From assembly GCA_035546175.1 (NCBI GenBank), contig DASZWW010000127.1:1-19458 (forward strand): a DNA stretch of 19,458 nucleotides, given 5' to 3'. The DNA is from DASZFV01 sp035546175 (GTDB lineage Bacteria > Myxococcota_A > Polyangia > Fen-1088). The notes beneath the pieces were generated by a model. The model did no database searches. It saw only the letters and a list, made by a program, of their open reading frames with translations, and had not been told where the DNA came from. The position numbers were made by a program, and so were the translations under genes. Of the stretch, positions 7,040 to 13,546 are shown piece by piece (the stretch's first letter is position 1; every line of letters starts with the position of its first letter).

Positions 7040-7056
7040 TGCGACATCTTGTCGCA
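7040..7056. promoter_or_regulatory. Perfect inverted repeat, operator candidate
   Basis: TGCGACA-TCT-TGTCGCA is a perfect 7-base inverted repeat with a 3-base centre, in the 153-base gap between the prepilin peptidase gene and the 384-aa gene. It lies just downstream of an unusually AT-rich stretch (TAAACATAAAACT, 7021-7033) that could supply a -10. That places the dyad at or just after a transcription start, a common repressor position. As a hairpin it lacks a U tract, so it is a poor terminator. I do not recognise the binding protein. Confidence 0.5.
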
Positions 7057-7095
7057 TCCCTCCCTCCGCGCCGATGGTGTCAGATCGGGCTCCGG

Positions 7096-8250
7096 ATGCG
7101 CTGGAGGTTCCCCCATCCCAGCGAGGACGCGCCGCGCCATCTCGCCCTGGGGCGCATCGAAGCTTGGTGGAGCGAGTTCTCGGCTGCGGCCCCGCGGCTC
7201 GAGGCGTTCTTCCGCCGCCGCGACGCCTGGGACCTCGCCGGCTGGATGCGTCGGCACCTGGGCGGCATCGACGAGCGCATCATGTGGGAGTTCGGTCCGG
7301 GCACGCTCGGGGACGACGGCCACCGTCTCGTGCTCACGCCCGAGGGCGAGCATCGCCTGCGCCCGCTCGTCGAAGCGGTTCTGGCGCGCGCGCCCGCCCT
7401 CCCAGGTTGGGAGTTCCATGCCCATCGCCTCGCCGAGAGCCTGCCGACGGCGCTTCAGGCGGTCGCCGAGCGCACCTCGATCGACTTCAGCGGCTGGACC
7501 GCGCGCGCCGCGCTCTCCGACGAGGGGCTCGTCGACATCGCGTTCGCGCCGCCCGCGCCTGTCGCGGCGAGCGCCGCGGCGAGCGCCGCCGCGCTCGTGC
7601 TCGTCGAGACGCTCGTGGGTGAGGAGCTCACGGACGTCTGGGTGGGCGCCGTCGAGATCGAGGATCGCGGCGGCGGGTCGCCGCTCGCGCGACTGGCGGC
7701 CGAAGTGCTGGCCCTCGTCGAGACACGCCGCGCGCTCGTCCCCGATCGGCCTTATTGGCAGCGCGCCGCCGATGCGTCGTGGGCGCTCCTGCGGCTCGCG
7801 CCCAAGGTCTCCGCGGGCGTCGACTTCCCGGGCCAGCAAGACATGCTCGTCGCGAAGACCGTCGACTTCGCGCTCTGGCGCGCGCAGCACGGCGGGCGGC
7901 CTTTTCACTCGAGGCGCTTCTCGCGCTCCGGGGAGATCATGTGCACGCTGAAGATCGACGGCGCCGAGGGCCTGCCCGCCGACGGGCTCGCCGACAAGGC
8001 CGCCATCGAGGACGCCATCGCCGCGTCCCTCGGCCCGCGCGAGCTCGGCGTACAGGTCGGCGGCGGCACGGGCCTTCGGTACTCTTACGTAGACCTCGCG
8101 CTCACGGACGTCGTGAGCGCGATGGAGGCGCTGCGCCCCGTCCTCCGCGCCGGCCGCCTGCCGAAGCGGACCTGGCTTCAGTTCTTCGACGCCGAGCTCG
8201 CGGACGAGTGGCTCCCGCTGTGGGACGACGCGCCCCCGCCGCCCCGATGA
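7096..8250 (+). CDS. Hypothetical protein, 384 aa
   Basis: I do not recognise this family. The protein is soluble-looking, without a signal peptide or membrane segment, and rich in Trp and acidic residues. Notable stretches are GGIDERIMWEFGPGT and HRLVLTPEGEHRLRPLVEAV near the N-terminus, an Ala-rich segment around residue 160, and a likely conserved C-terminal block with GGGTGLRYSYVDLALTD and KRTWLQFFDAELADEWLP. Codon use matches its neighbours. The ATG at 7096 is the only plausible start in frame; no strong Shine-Dalgarno sequence precedes it. It is a single-gene unit between two intergenic dyads (7040-7056 upstream, 8282-8301 downstream), separated from the RibD-like gene by 146 bases. Confidence 0.7.
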   Translation: MRWRFPHPSEDAPRHLALGRIEAWWSEFSAAAPRLEAFFRRRDAWDLAGWMRRHLGGIDERIMWEFGPGTLGDDGHRLVLTPEGEHRLRPLVEAVLARAPALPGWEFHAHRLAESLPTALQAVAERTSIDFSGWTARAALSDEGLVDIAFAPPAPVAASAAASAAALVLVETLVGEELTDVWVGAVEIEDRGGGSPLARLAAEVLALVETRRALVPDRPYWQRAADASWALLRLAPKVSAGVDFPGQQDMLVAKTVDFALWRAQHGGRPFHSRRFSRSGEIMCTLKIDGAEGLPADGLADKAAIEDAIAASLGPRELGVQVGGGTGLRYSYVDLALTDVVSAMEALRPVLRAGRLPKRTWLQFFDAELADEWLPLWDDAPPPPR

Positions 8251-8281
8251 AGGGGCGCACCGGCTGACCGCCCGCGGGGCA

Positions 8282-8301
8282 TCTCACCATCGATGGTGAG
8301 A
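8282..8301. promoter_or_regulatory. Perfect 20-base palindrome
   Basis: TCTCACCATCGATGGTGAGA equals its own reverse complement across all 20 bases. It lies 31 bases after the stop of the 384-aa gene and about 95 bases before the RibD-like gene. With only CG at the centre and no T run after it, a dimeric repressor or activator site for the downstream cluster is more likely than a terminator. The regulator is unknown. Confidence 0.55.
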
Positions 8302-8365
8302 CGCGGCCACGTGAGTCGTGACCCGGCCGTCGCGCGGTTTCGCTGGCTCCGCGGCGCAACTGGCG

Positions 8366-8371
8366 TAAGGT
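8366..8371 (+). promoter_or_regulatory. Weak -10 candidate of the RibD-like operon
   Basis: TAAGGT ends 25 bases before the GTG start of the RibD-like gene and 14 bases before its Shine-Dalgarno sequence, the only TA-rich hexamer in this part of the gap. No convincing -35 is visible. Confidence 0.25.
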
Positions 8372-8385
8372 CACGGGACCGAGCG

Positions 8386-8391
8386 AGGAGG
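8386..8391 (+). promoter_or_regulatory. Strong Shine-Dalgarno sequence deciding a GTG start
   Basis: AGGAGG lies 5 bases before GTG 8397. It supports this GTG over the adjacent in-frame TTG (8400) as start of the RibD-like reductase, and contrasts with the many starts in this window that lack any Shine-Dalgarno sequence. Confidence 0.7.
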
Positions 8392-8396
8392 GATCC

Positions 8397-9155
8397 GTGT
8401 TGAAGGTCAACGCGCGTTCGCAGTCGACCGCCGACGTCGTGGCCGAGGTGCTGCGAGACGTCGCGGCGATCGAGCGGACACGCATGGAAGCGCGGCGTGG
8501 CCGCCCCTTCGTGACGCTCGCGTGGGCGCAGAGCATCGACGGCAGCCTGGCGCTCGAGGCGGGCCGCGGCGTGACGCTCTCGGGTCCCGAGTCGCTCGCC
8601 CTCACGCACGCGGTGCGTGCCGCCCACGACGCGATCCTCGTGGGCATCGAGACGGTGCTCACAGACGATCCACAGCTCAGCGTTCGACACTGGTCGGGGC
8701 GCTCGCCGGCGCCCATCGTGCTCGACAGCCGACTGCGCACGCCGCTCGACGCGCGCGTGCTCGCGAGCGCCGGGCCGGGTCGGGTCGTGCGCATCGCGTG
8801 CACGAACGGCGGGGACGAGGCGCGGGCTCCGGCGCTCGCGGCGCGCGGCGCCGACATCCTGCGCTTGCCCGCCTGGCCGAACGGTTGGGTCGATCTCGGG
8901 GCGCTCATGGACGCCCTCGGGGCGGCAGGCGTGCGGCGGCTCATGGTCGAAGGCGGCGCGCGCGTGCTCACGAGCTTCTTGCGCGCCGAGCTCGGCGACT
9001 ACGCCGTCGTCACGGTGGCGCCGCGCTTCCTCGGCGGGCTCTCCGCCGTCGGCACGCTCTCGGGGGCCCGATCGCCGCGCTTCGCTTCGGCCGCCACCCA
9101 CCGCCTCGCCGACGATCTCGTCCTCGCGGGCCCGCTCGAGTGGGTGCGCCCGTGA
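8397..9155 (+). CDS. Stand-alone RibD C-terminal-domain reductase (DHFR-like fold)
   Basis: The 252-aa protein matches the RibD_C family: SIDGSLA at 46-52, LSGPESLALTHAVRAAHDAI with the downstream LVGIETVLTDDPQLSVR, VLDSRLRTP, and the NADPH-site motif VEGGARVL (184-191). In riboflavin synthesis such domains reduce the ribosyl group of a pyrimidine 5'-phosphate. Here the N-terminal deaminase domain is missing, as in the archaeal and fungal type that acts on 2,5-diamino-6-ribosylamino-pyrimidinone phosphate. A role in the core riboflavin pathway cannot be excluded, but its companions (MDR enzyme, PTPS homologue, glycosyltransferase) point to a separate pathway. Its TGA overlaps the next gene's start as GTGA, so the operon is tightly coupled. 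Confidence 0.88.
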   Translation: MLKVNARSQSTADVVAEVLRDVAAIERTRMEARRGRPFVTLAWAQSIDGSLALEAGRGVTLSGPESLALTHAVRAAHDAILVGIETVLTDDPQLSVRHWSGRSPAPIVLDSRLRTPLDARVLASAGPGRVVRIACTNGGDEARAPALAARGADILRLPAWPNGWVDLGALMDALGAAGVRRLMVEGGARVLTSFLRAELGDYAVVTVAPRFLGGLSAVGTLSGARSPRFASAATHRLADDLVLAGPLEWVRP

Positions 9156-10159
9156 GGCGAAGCGCGCTGATCTTCGCGGGGCCTCGCCGCGTCGAGATCG
9201 TCGAGGAGGAGCTCGGGCCGCCCCCGGCCGGGCACGTCCTCGTGCGCGCGCAGGTGTCCGCGATCAGCGCGGGCACCGAGCTCCTCGTCTACCGGGGCGA
9301 GCTCCCCTCGGACCGCCCTCTCGACGAGAGCCTGCCCGCGCTGGCAGGCGCGCCGTTCTCGTACCCCGCGCGCTACGGCTACGCGGTCGTCGGAGAGGTG
9401 ATCGCCGTCGGCGCGGGCGTGCCCGCCGCGCGGCTCGGAGGGCGCGTCTTCGCCCTCGCGCCTCACGCGAGCGCGGTCGTCCTCCCGGCGCCCGATGCCT
9501 TCGCGGTTCCGGAGGGCTTCGACGCCGAGCGGGCCGCGCTCTTCGCGAGCATGGAGACGGCCGTCAACCTCGTGCTCGACGGCGCCCCGCGCCTCGGCGA
9601 GCGCGTGGCCGTTCTCGGCCAGGGGATCATCGGGCTGCTCGTCACCTCGCTCCTCTCGCGGTTCCCTCTCGAGGCGCTCGTCGCCGTCGAGGGCGACGCG
9701 ACGCGCGCGGCGCGCGCGCTCTCTCTCGGCGCGGGCGCCGCGGTCCCGAGCCTCGCGGAAGCGCGCGGCGCCTTCGCGGACGGGGACGGCGCCGACGTGA
9801 CGTTCGAGCTCACCGGCGATCCGCGCTCGCTCGACGCCGCCCTCGCGCTCACGGGCCGCGAGGGCCGCGTCGTCGTGGGTTCGTTCTACGGAACGAAGCG
9901 CGCGCCCCTCGATCTGGGCGCCCATTTTCATCGCGGCCGTCTGACGATCGCGAGCAGCCAGGTGAGCGCCCTCCCGCCCGCGCTCACGGGCCGCTGGGAT
10001 CGCGCGCGCCGCCGCCGCGCCGCCTGGGAGGCGCTCTCACGGGTCGACGCCGCGGCGCTCGTCTCGCATCGCTTCGCGCTCGGGCGGGCCGCCGAGGCGT
10101 ACGCCTGCCTCGACGCGGGCCCCGTGGAGGCGCTACAGGTGTTGCTCACCTATGACTGA
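9152..10159 (+). CDS. Medium-chain dehydrogenase/reductase lacking the usual zinc cysteines
   Basis: The 335-aa protein has a GroES-like N-terminal domain (SAISAGTELLVYRG, YGYAVVGEVIAVGAGV) and a Rossmann domain with GQGIIG at 156-161 and acidic Glu180 at the end of the second strand, which suggests NAD rather than NADP. It resembles the group that includes bacteriochlorophyllide a dehydrogenase (BchC-like) and other 'zinc-binding alcohol dehydrogenases'. However, the usual first zinc-ligand Cys is replaced (ISAGTE) and there is no structural four-Cys lobe; I see a single Cys, near the C-terminus. It may therefore be zinc-free. The start is GTG 9152, overlapping the RibD-like stop as GTGA. 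The substrate is unknown; context suggests the product of the preceding reductase or of the following PTPS homologue. Confidence 0.85.
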   Translation: MRRSALIFAGPRRVEIVEEELGPPPAGHVLVRAQVSAISAGTELLVYRGELPSDRPLDESLPALAGAPFSYPARYGYAVVGEVIAVGAGVPAARLGGRVFALAPHASAVVLPAPDAFAVPEGFDAERAALFASMETAVNLVLDGAPRLGERVAVLGQGIIGLLVTSLLSRFPLEALVAVEGDATRAARALSLGAGAAVPSLAEARGAFADGDGADVTFELTGDPRSLDAALALTGREGRVVVGSFYGTKRAPLDLGAHFHRGRLTIASSQVSALPPALTGRWDRARRRRAAWEALSRVDAAALVSHRFALGRAAEAYACLDAGPVEALQVLLTYD

Positions 10160-10171
10160 GGACTCCATCGC

Positions 10172-10570
10172 ATGAGCCGGTTCACCGTGGGCGTGGTTCG
10201 CGAGTTCATCGCCTCTCACTTTCTCTTCGGCGGAGACTGGGGCGCCGAGAATCAGCCCCACTCCCATCACTACCGCCTCGAGGCGATCTTCGAGGGCGAC
10301 GAGCTCGATCGCCACGGGTACCTGCTCGACATCGCGGTCGTCAAAGAGCACCTCGACGCCCTCGTCGGCCGTTACCGCGACAAGAGCCTCAACGAGCTCC
10401 CCGAGCTCGGGGGGCGCAACCCGGGGCTCGAGCCGTTCGCGCGCGTCCTCGCCGAGGCGCTCGCGGGCGCGCTCCTCCCGGCGCTGTCGCCGGGCACGCT
10501 GAGGTCGCTCACCGTGAAGCTCTGGGAGAACCAAGAGGCGTTCGCGACGTACACCTTGCCGGTTCCCTGA
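10172..10570 (+). CDS. 6-pyruvoyl-tetrahydropterin synthase / QueD homologue with altered catalytic residues
   Basis: The 132-aa T-fold protein aligns with QueD/PTPS: ASHFL with zinc ligand His16, PHSHHYRLE with His30 and His32, GYLLDIAVVKEHLD, SLNELP, and the substrate-anchoring Glu in KLWEN (Glu119). The three zinc histidines are kept. The catalytic Cys of QueD (four residues before the first His of HGH) is Glu26 here, and the catalytic His of the DHxxLN motif is Lys71 (DKSLN). Cys to Glu is known from PTPS-III enzymes that release 6-hydroxymethyl-dihydropterin, so canonical QueD chemistry is unlikely. It starts 12 bases after the MDR gene, with GAGG upstream, and ends 8 bases before the glycosyltransferase gene. 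I would not name it queD; no other queuosine gene is nearby. Confidence 0.85.
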   Translation: MSRFTVGVVREFIASHFLFGGDWGAENQPHSHHYRLEAIFEGDELDRHGYLLDIAVVKEHLDALVGRYRDKSLNELPELGGRNPGLEPFARVLAEALAGALLPALSPGTLRSLTVKLWENQEAFATYTLPVP

Positions 10571-10578
10571 GCGGCCGC

Positions 10579-11649
10579 ATGCGCATCGCCTTCATGCTCC
10601 TCGGCGACCTCGACCGCGTGTCGGGCGGCTTCATCTACGATCGAATGCTCGTCGAGCGGCTGCGCGCGCGCGGACACGCCGTCGAGGTCGTGTCGCTGCC
10701 GTGGCGCTCACGCGCGCGCGCGGTGACCGCCAACCTCCGTCCCCTGCCGCCGGGCCTGGCGGCCGCGGACGTGGTGATTCAAGACGAGCTCTGCCACGCG
10801 GCGGTGTTCGCTCGAAACCGACAGCTCCGCCGCGCGGGCGTGCCGATCGTCGCGCTGGTCCACAACCTGGGCAGCGTCGGGCCGCGAGGGCGCGGGCGCT
10901 CGCTCGCGCGGGCGGTCGAGCACCGCTACCTGCGAAGCGTCGACGGCATCGTCGCCGTCTGCGAGAGCACGCTTCGGGACGCGCGCGCCCCCCTCGTGCG
11001 CGACGTCCCCGTCGTCGTCGCGCCCGCCGGTCGCGATCATCTGCCACCCTCGCGCCCCGACGCGGCGGCGGTGGCGTCGCGCGCTCGGTCGCCGGGCCCG
11101 CTGCGCGTGCTCTCTTCGGCCGCCGTCGTGCGCTCCAAGGGCCTGCATCGCCTCATCGACGCGATCGCGCGCCCCGGTGGCCCGTTCGAGCTCGACGTCG
11201 CGGGAGCGCTCGACGCCGACCGCGCGCAGGTCCGCCGCGTGCGGGCGCTCATCGAGCGTCTGGGCGTCGGGGCGCGCGTGCGCTTGCACGGCCTGCTCCG
11301 CGGCGCGCCGCTCTGGGCGCTCTACGACCGGGCCCACGTCCTCGCTCTTCCCTCGGACCGAGAGGCCTACCCGCTCGCCGTCGTCGAGGCGCTCGGCTTC
11401 GGCTTGCCCGTGCTCGTCACGGACCGCGGCGGCGCGAGCGAGGTGCTGGGCGCGGGACCGCAGGGGCAGGCGCTCCCGCCCGACGACGTGGCCGCCTGGT
11501 CCCGAGCGCTGGCCTCGCTCGCCGCCGATCGCGCTCGCCTCGAGGCGGCCGGGCTGGCCGCGCTCGCGCGCTACGCGGCGCTCGGCACGTGGGATGACGT
11601 CGCCTCACGCGTCGAGGCGCTGTGCGCTCGCGCGGCCGTCCGGCGCTGA
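10579..11649 (+). CDS. Glycosyltransferase family 4 (GT-B fold)
   Basis: The 356-aa protein begins with a GT4 acceptor-domain motif (SGGFIYDRMLVERLRARGH, residues 15-33) and has a typical donor-domain pattern: VVRSKGLHRLIDAI with Lys187, VRLHGLL, LALPSDREAYPLAVVEALGF holding the E-x7-E motif (Glu262, Glu270), and PVLVTDRGGASEVL. It should be a retaining enzyme using a nucleotide sugar in the cytosol. There is no signal peptide. The ATG follows the PTPS homologue's stop by 8 bases, so it is in the same operon. The acceptor may be the small molecule made by the upstream enzymes or a membrane lipid. Its 3' end overlaps the convergent CDP-alcohol phosphatidyltransferase gene by 45 bases. Confidence 0.9.
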   Translation: MRIAFMLLGDLDRVSGGFIYDRMLVERLRARGHAVEVVSLPWRSRARAVTANLRPLPPGLAAADVVIQDELCHAAVFARNRQLRRAGVPIVALVHNLGSVGPRGRGRSLARAVEHRYLRSVDGIVAVCESTLRDARAPLVRDVPVVVAPAGRDHLPPSRPDAAAVASRARSPGPLRVLSSAAVVRSKGLHRLIDAIARPGGPFELDVAGALDADRAQVRRVRALIERLGVGARVRLHGLLRGAPLWALYDRAHVLALPSDREAYPLAVVEALGFGLPVLVTDRGGASEVLGAGPQGQALPPDDVAAWSRALASLAADRARLEAAGLAALARYAALGTWDDVASRVEALCARAAVRR

Positions 11650-12387
11650 GCGCGTGGCCAGCTGCCACTCTCCCGCGAACAGGGCGAGCGTCGGCACCAT
11701 CGCGACCGTCGCGGCCGACCAGGTCAGCTCGCGTGGAAGCACCGGATAGAGCGACGCCGCGACGACGGTCATCTGAACGCCGGCGAAGAAGCGCGCCCGC
11801 GGATCCGGCGCCAGCCGTTCGGGGAACACGGGCCGCCCCCACGCGCGCCGCAGCGCCAGCGCGGCGCGAAGGGCGGGATAGGCGCACGCGAGCGCGAGGT
11901 ACCACGGCGGAAGTCGTCCCCAGAGCACGCCGACGAGCGGCGCGACGAGCAACCCGAGCGCGTCCGCAGCGACGTCGAGCCGCGCGCCGAGCGCCGTGAT
12001 CCCCGTGCGCCGGGCGAGGGCGCCGTCCGCGCGATCGCCGAGCGCCGCCAGCGTGTACAGCGCGCCAGCGAACCAGAGCGCCGGACCCGTCGGAGGCACG
12101 AGCGCGAACCCCGCGACGAGCACGATCAACAGAGTTCTCGTGAGCGTGACGAACGTCGCGAGCGAGATCGGGGCGAGCGTATTTTCGCCGGTCGGCGAAA
12201 CTTCTCGCCGCAGCCGCGCCAGGAGAACCATCGCGAGGAGCCACGTCAGACCCGTGACGGCCGCGGACTGCCAGCGCCAACCGGGGACGTAAGTGCGCAA
12301 ACCCGCCGTGACGATGATGATCGCTGTCACACCCGCGCACGTCAGCGAGATCGTTACGCGGTCTACACGCGGTGTCATCGAACGCAT
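11605..12387 (-). CDS. CDP-alcohol phosphatidyltransferase family membrane protein
   Basis: The 260-aa membrane protein has the complete family signature D-x2-D-G-x2-A-R-x7-G-x3-D-x3-D: Asp118, Asp121, Gly122, Ala125-Arg126, Gly134, Asp138, Asp142. Members transfer a phospho-alcohol group from a CDP donor to an acceptor alcohol and build phospholipids or related lipids. Two N-terminal hydrophobic segments precede the usual six-helix core. The precise product (PgsA, PssA, inositol-type or another) cannot be told; the N-terminal extension and poor match to PgsA argue for a specialised member. It converges on and overlaps the glycosyltransferase gene. The ATG at 12387 has only a weak upstream GACGG; ATG 12378 is an alternative. 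Upstream lies an AT-rich 59-base divergent region shared with the PilZ gene. Confidence 0.9.
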   Translation of the reverse strand: MRSMTPRVDRVTISLTCAGVTAIIIVTAGLRTYVPGWRWQSAAVTGLTWLLAMVLLARLRREVSPTGENTLAPISLATFVTLTRTLLIVLVAGFALVPPTGPALWFAGALYTLAALGDRADGALARRTGITALGARLDVAADALGLLVAPLVGVLWGRLPPWYLALACAYPALRAALALRRAWGRPVFPERLAPDPRARFFAGVQMTVVAASLYPVLPRELTWSAATVAMVPTLALFAGEWQLATRSAPDGRASAQRLDA

Positions 12388-12446
12388 CCGTCAGCAAAAA
12401 AAAATGAGCTACATCCTGCCCCGGCGCGCACAAATACAAAAAGACG
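12388..12446. promoter_or_regulatory. AT-rich divergent promoter region
   Basis: These 59 bases separate the divergent phosphatidyltransferase and PilZ genes. They contain an A9 run (12396-12404) and AAATACAAAAAG (12433-12444), striking in this GC-rich sequence. TACAAA (12435-12440) ends 6 bases before the PilZ ATG with no Shine-Dalgarno sequence, resembling the leaderless layout seen elsewhere in the window. No clear -35 elements. Confidence 0.45.
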
Positions 12447-12785
12447 ATGACCGATTCGCCGCCCGACCGCCGCCGACACGCGAGGTTCCCGCTGGGGCTT
12501 CCCGTGGGCGTTCGTCTCGCGGGGCGGCGGACGCCGCTCATGGTCGAGCTGCTCGACGTCTCGAAGTCCGGTGCTCGTTTCCACGCCACCGACGACGTCG
12601 ACATCAACGTCGCCGATCGGGCGGCGTTCGGCTTCGTCGTCCCGGGCGAGCCGAGCTGCCAGGCGCAGGGACTCGTCGTGCGCGCCGAGCACACGGGCCG
12701 CTTCGCCGGTCAATTCGTGCTCGCTCTCGACGACGCCAACGACGCCTTCGCCGGGTTCATCCGTCTCCTCGAAGCCGAAAGCTGA
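12447..12785 (+). CDS. Single-domain PilZ protein (predicted c-di-GMP receptor)
   Basis: The 112-aa protein is a single PilZ domain with both c-di-GMP-binding motifs intact: RxxxR at residues 9-13 (RHARF) and D-x-S-x-x-G at Asp37/Ser39/Gly42 (DVSKSGARF). The remaining beta-barrel strands follow (AAFGFVVPG, AQGLVVRAEHTGRFAGQFVLAL). Such proteins couple c-di-GMP to motility, exopolysaccharide or pilus function through partner proteins. Nothing in the neighbourhood identifies the partner; the prepilin peptidase gene is 5.5 kb away. It is a single-gene unit reading away from the phosphatidyltransferase gene. Confidence 0.93.
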   Translation: MTDSPPDRRRHARFPLGLPVGVRLAGRRTPLMVELLDVSKSGARFHATDDVDINVADRAAFGFVVPGEPSCQAQGLVVRAEHTGRFAGQFVLALDDANDAFAGFIRLLEAES

Positions 12786-12956
12786 TCTCCGCCGCCGAGG
12801 ACCGGGCGCGCCGCGCTCGCGGCTGCAGCGCAGATCACGCTACCGCCGGCCCGCTTAACATTACTTCACGCCGGGGCAACGGCACATCGACGCCTTCACT
12901 CTAGACTTTGGTCTGGGCGAATGGACGCCCCAAAAGAAAAGGACGAGAGGAACACC

Positions 12957-13499
12957 ATGGACACCACGAGCGATCTCGACAGCGGCACCACACTCCCGCA
13001 GGGCGGCCGGCGCGCCCGCAGGCTTTCGCGTCGGTCAGTAGCCAGCATCGCCGGCCTCGCCGTCGTCGGCGCGCTTTCCTTCTCGGTCGCGCAGGCGCGC
13101 GGCTTCGGCGGCGGGCCCGACGGCTTCATGGCCTTCCGGATGCACAAGATCCTCGACAAGGTCGGCGCGACGGACGCCCAGAAGGCGCAGATCAAGACGA
13201 TATGGGAGGGGCTGCGCCCGCAGCTCAAGACGCTCCACCAGCAACACGCGGGTCTGCGGCAGCAGATCACCCAGGCGATGACGGCGCCCACGATCGACGC
13301 GGCCGCCATCGAGAAGCTCCGCCAGCAGTCGGTCGCCGTGATGGACAAGGTCTCCTCGGTCATGACCCAGGGCTTCGTCGAGACGGCGCGTGTCCTGACG
13401 CCCGAGCAGCGGAAGCAAGCCGCCGCCGAAATCCAGAAGGCGCGCGAGAACCGGCGCGCTCACTTCGAAGAGAACGGGCCCAGCATGGGCGAGCCCTGA
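12957..13499 (+). CDS. Spy/CpxP-like periplasmic protein
   Basis: The 180-aa protein is helical and exported, with LTxxQ-type motifs: GATDAQKAQIKTIW (about residues 70-83) and LTPEQRKQAAAEI near the C-terminus. These are the hallmark of the Spy/CpxP family of ATP-independent periplasmic chaperones and envelope- or metal-stress proteins. A long basic n-region with LSRRSVAS followed by a hydrophobic core suggests a Tat-like signal peptide, ending near the AQARG segment. An upstream in-frame ATG (12921) would add 12 residues, but the ATG at 12957 has GAGAGGA at good spacing and is preferred. The 171-base gap upstream holds an AT-rich stretch (TTAACATTAC) and TAGACT (12902-12907) as a weak -10 candidate. 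Confidence 0.85.
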   Translation: MDTTSDLDSGTTLPQGGRRARRLSRRSVASIAGLAVVGALSFSVAQARGFGGGPDGFMAFRMHKILDKVGATDAQKAQIKTIWEGLRPQLKTLHQQHAGLRQQITQAMTAPTIDAAAIEKLRQQSVAVMDKVSSVMTQGFVETARVLTPEQRKQAAAEIQKARENRRAHFEENGPSMGEP

Positions 13500-13546
13500 A
13501 CAGACGCCGCTTTGACCAGTTTCGAGCGGGGCGGTAGAGATCGGGG

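Noticed and set aside
6082..7908. Minus-strand open frame of 608 codons opposite the prepilin peptidase and the 384-aa gene
   Set aside because: Antisense to a clear PilD; highly charged Arg/Glu/Asp shadow composition without domains.
8282..8301. Rho-independent terminator of the 384-aa gene
   Set aside because: The palindrome has no loop bases beyond CG and no following T tract; an operator is more plausible.
8522..9151. Upstream extension of the MDR dehydrogenase frame inside the RibD-like gene
   Set aside because: The extension is an out-of-frame shadow of the RibD domain; the GTGA overlap at 9152 gives a normal MDR N-terminus.
10172..10570. Naming the PTPS homologue queD and inferring queuosine synthesis
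   Set aside because: Catalytic Cys and His are replaced and no queC, queE or queF is nearby.
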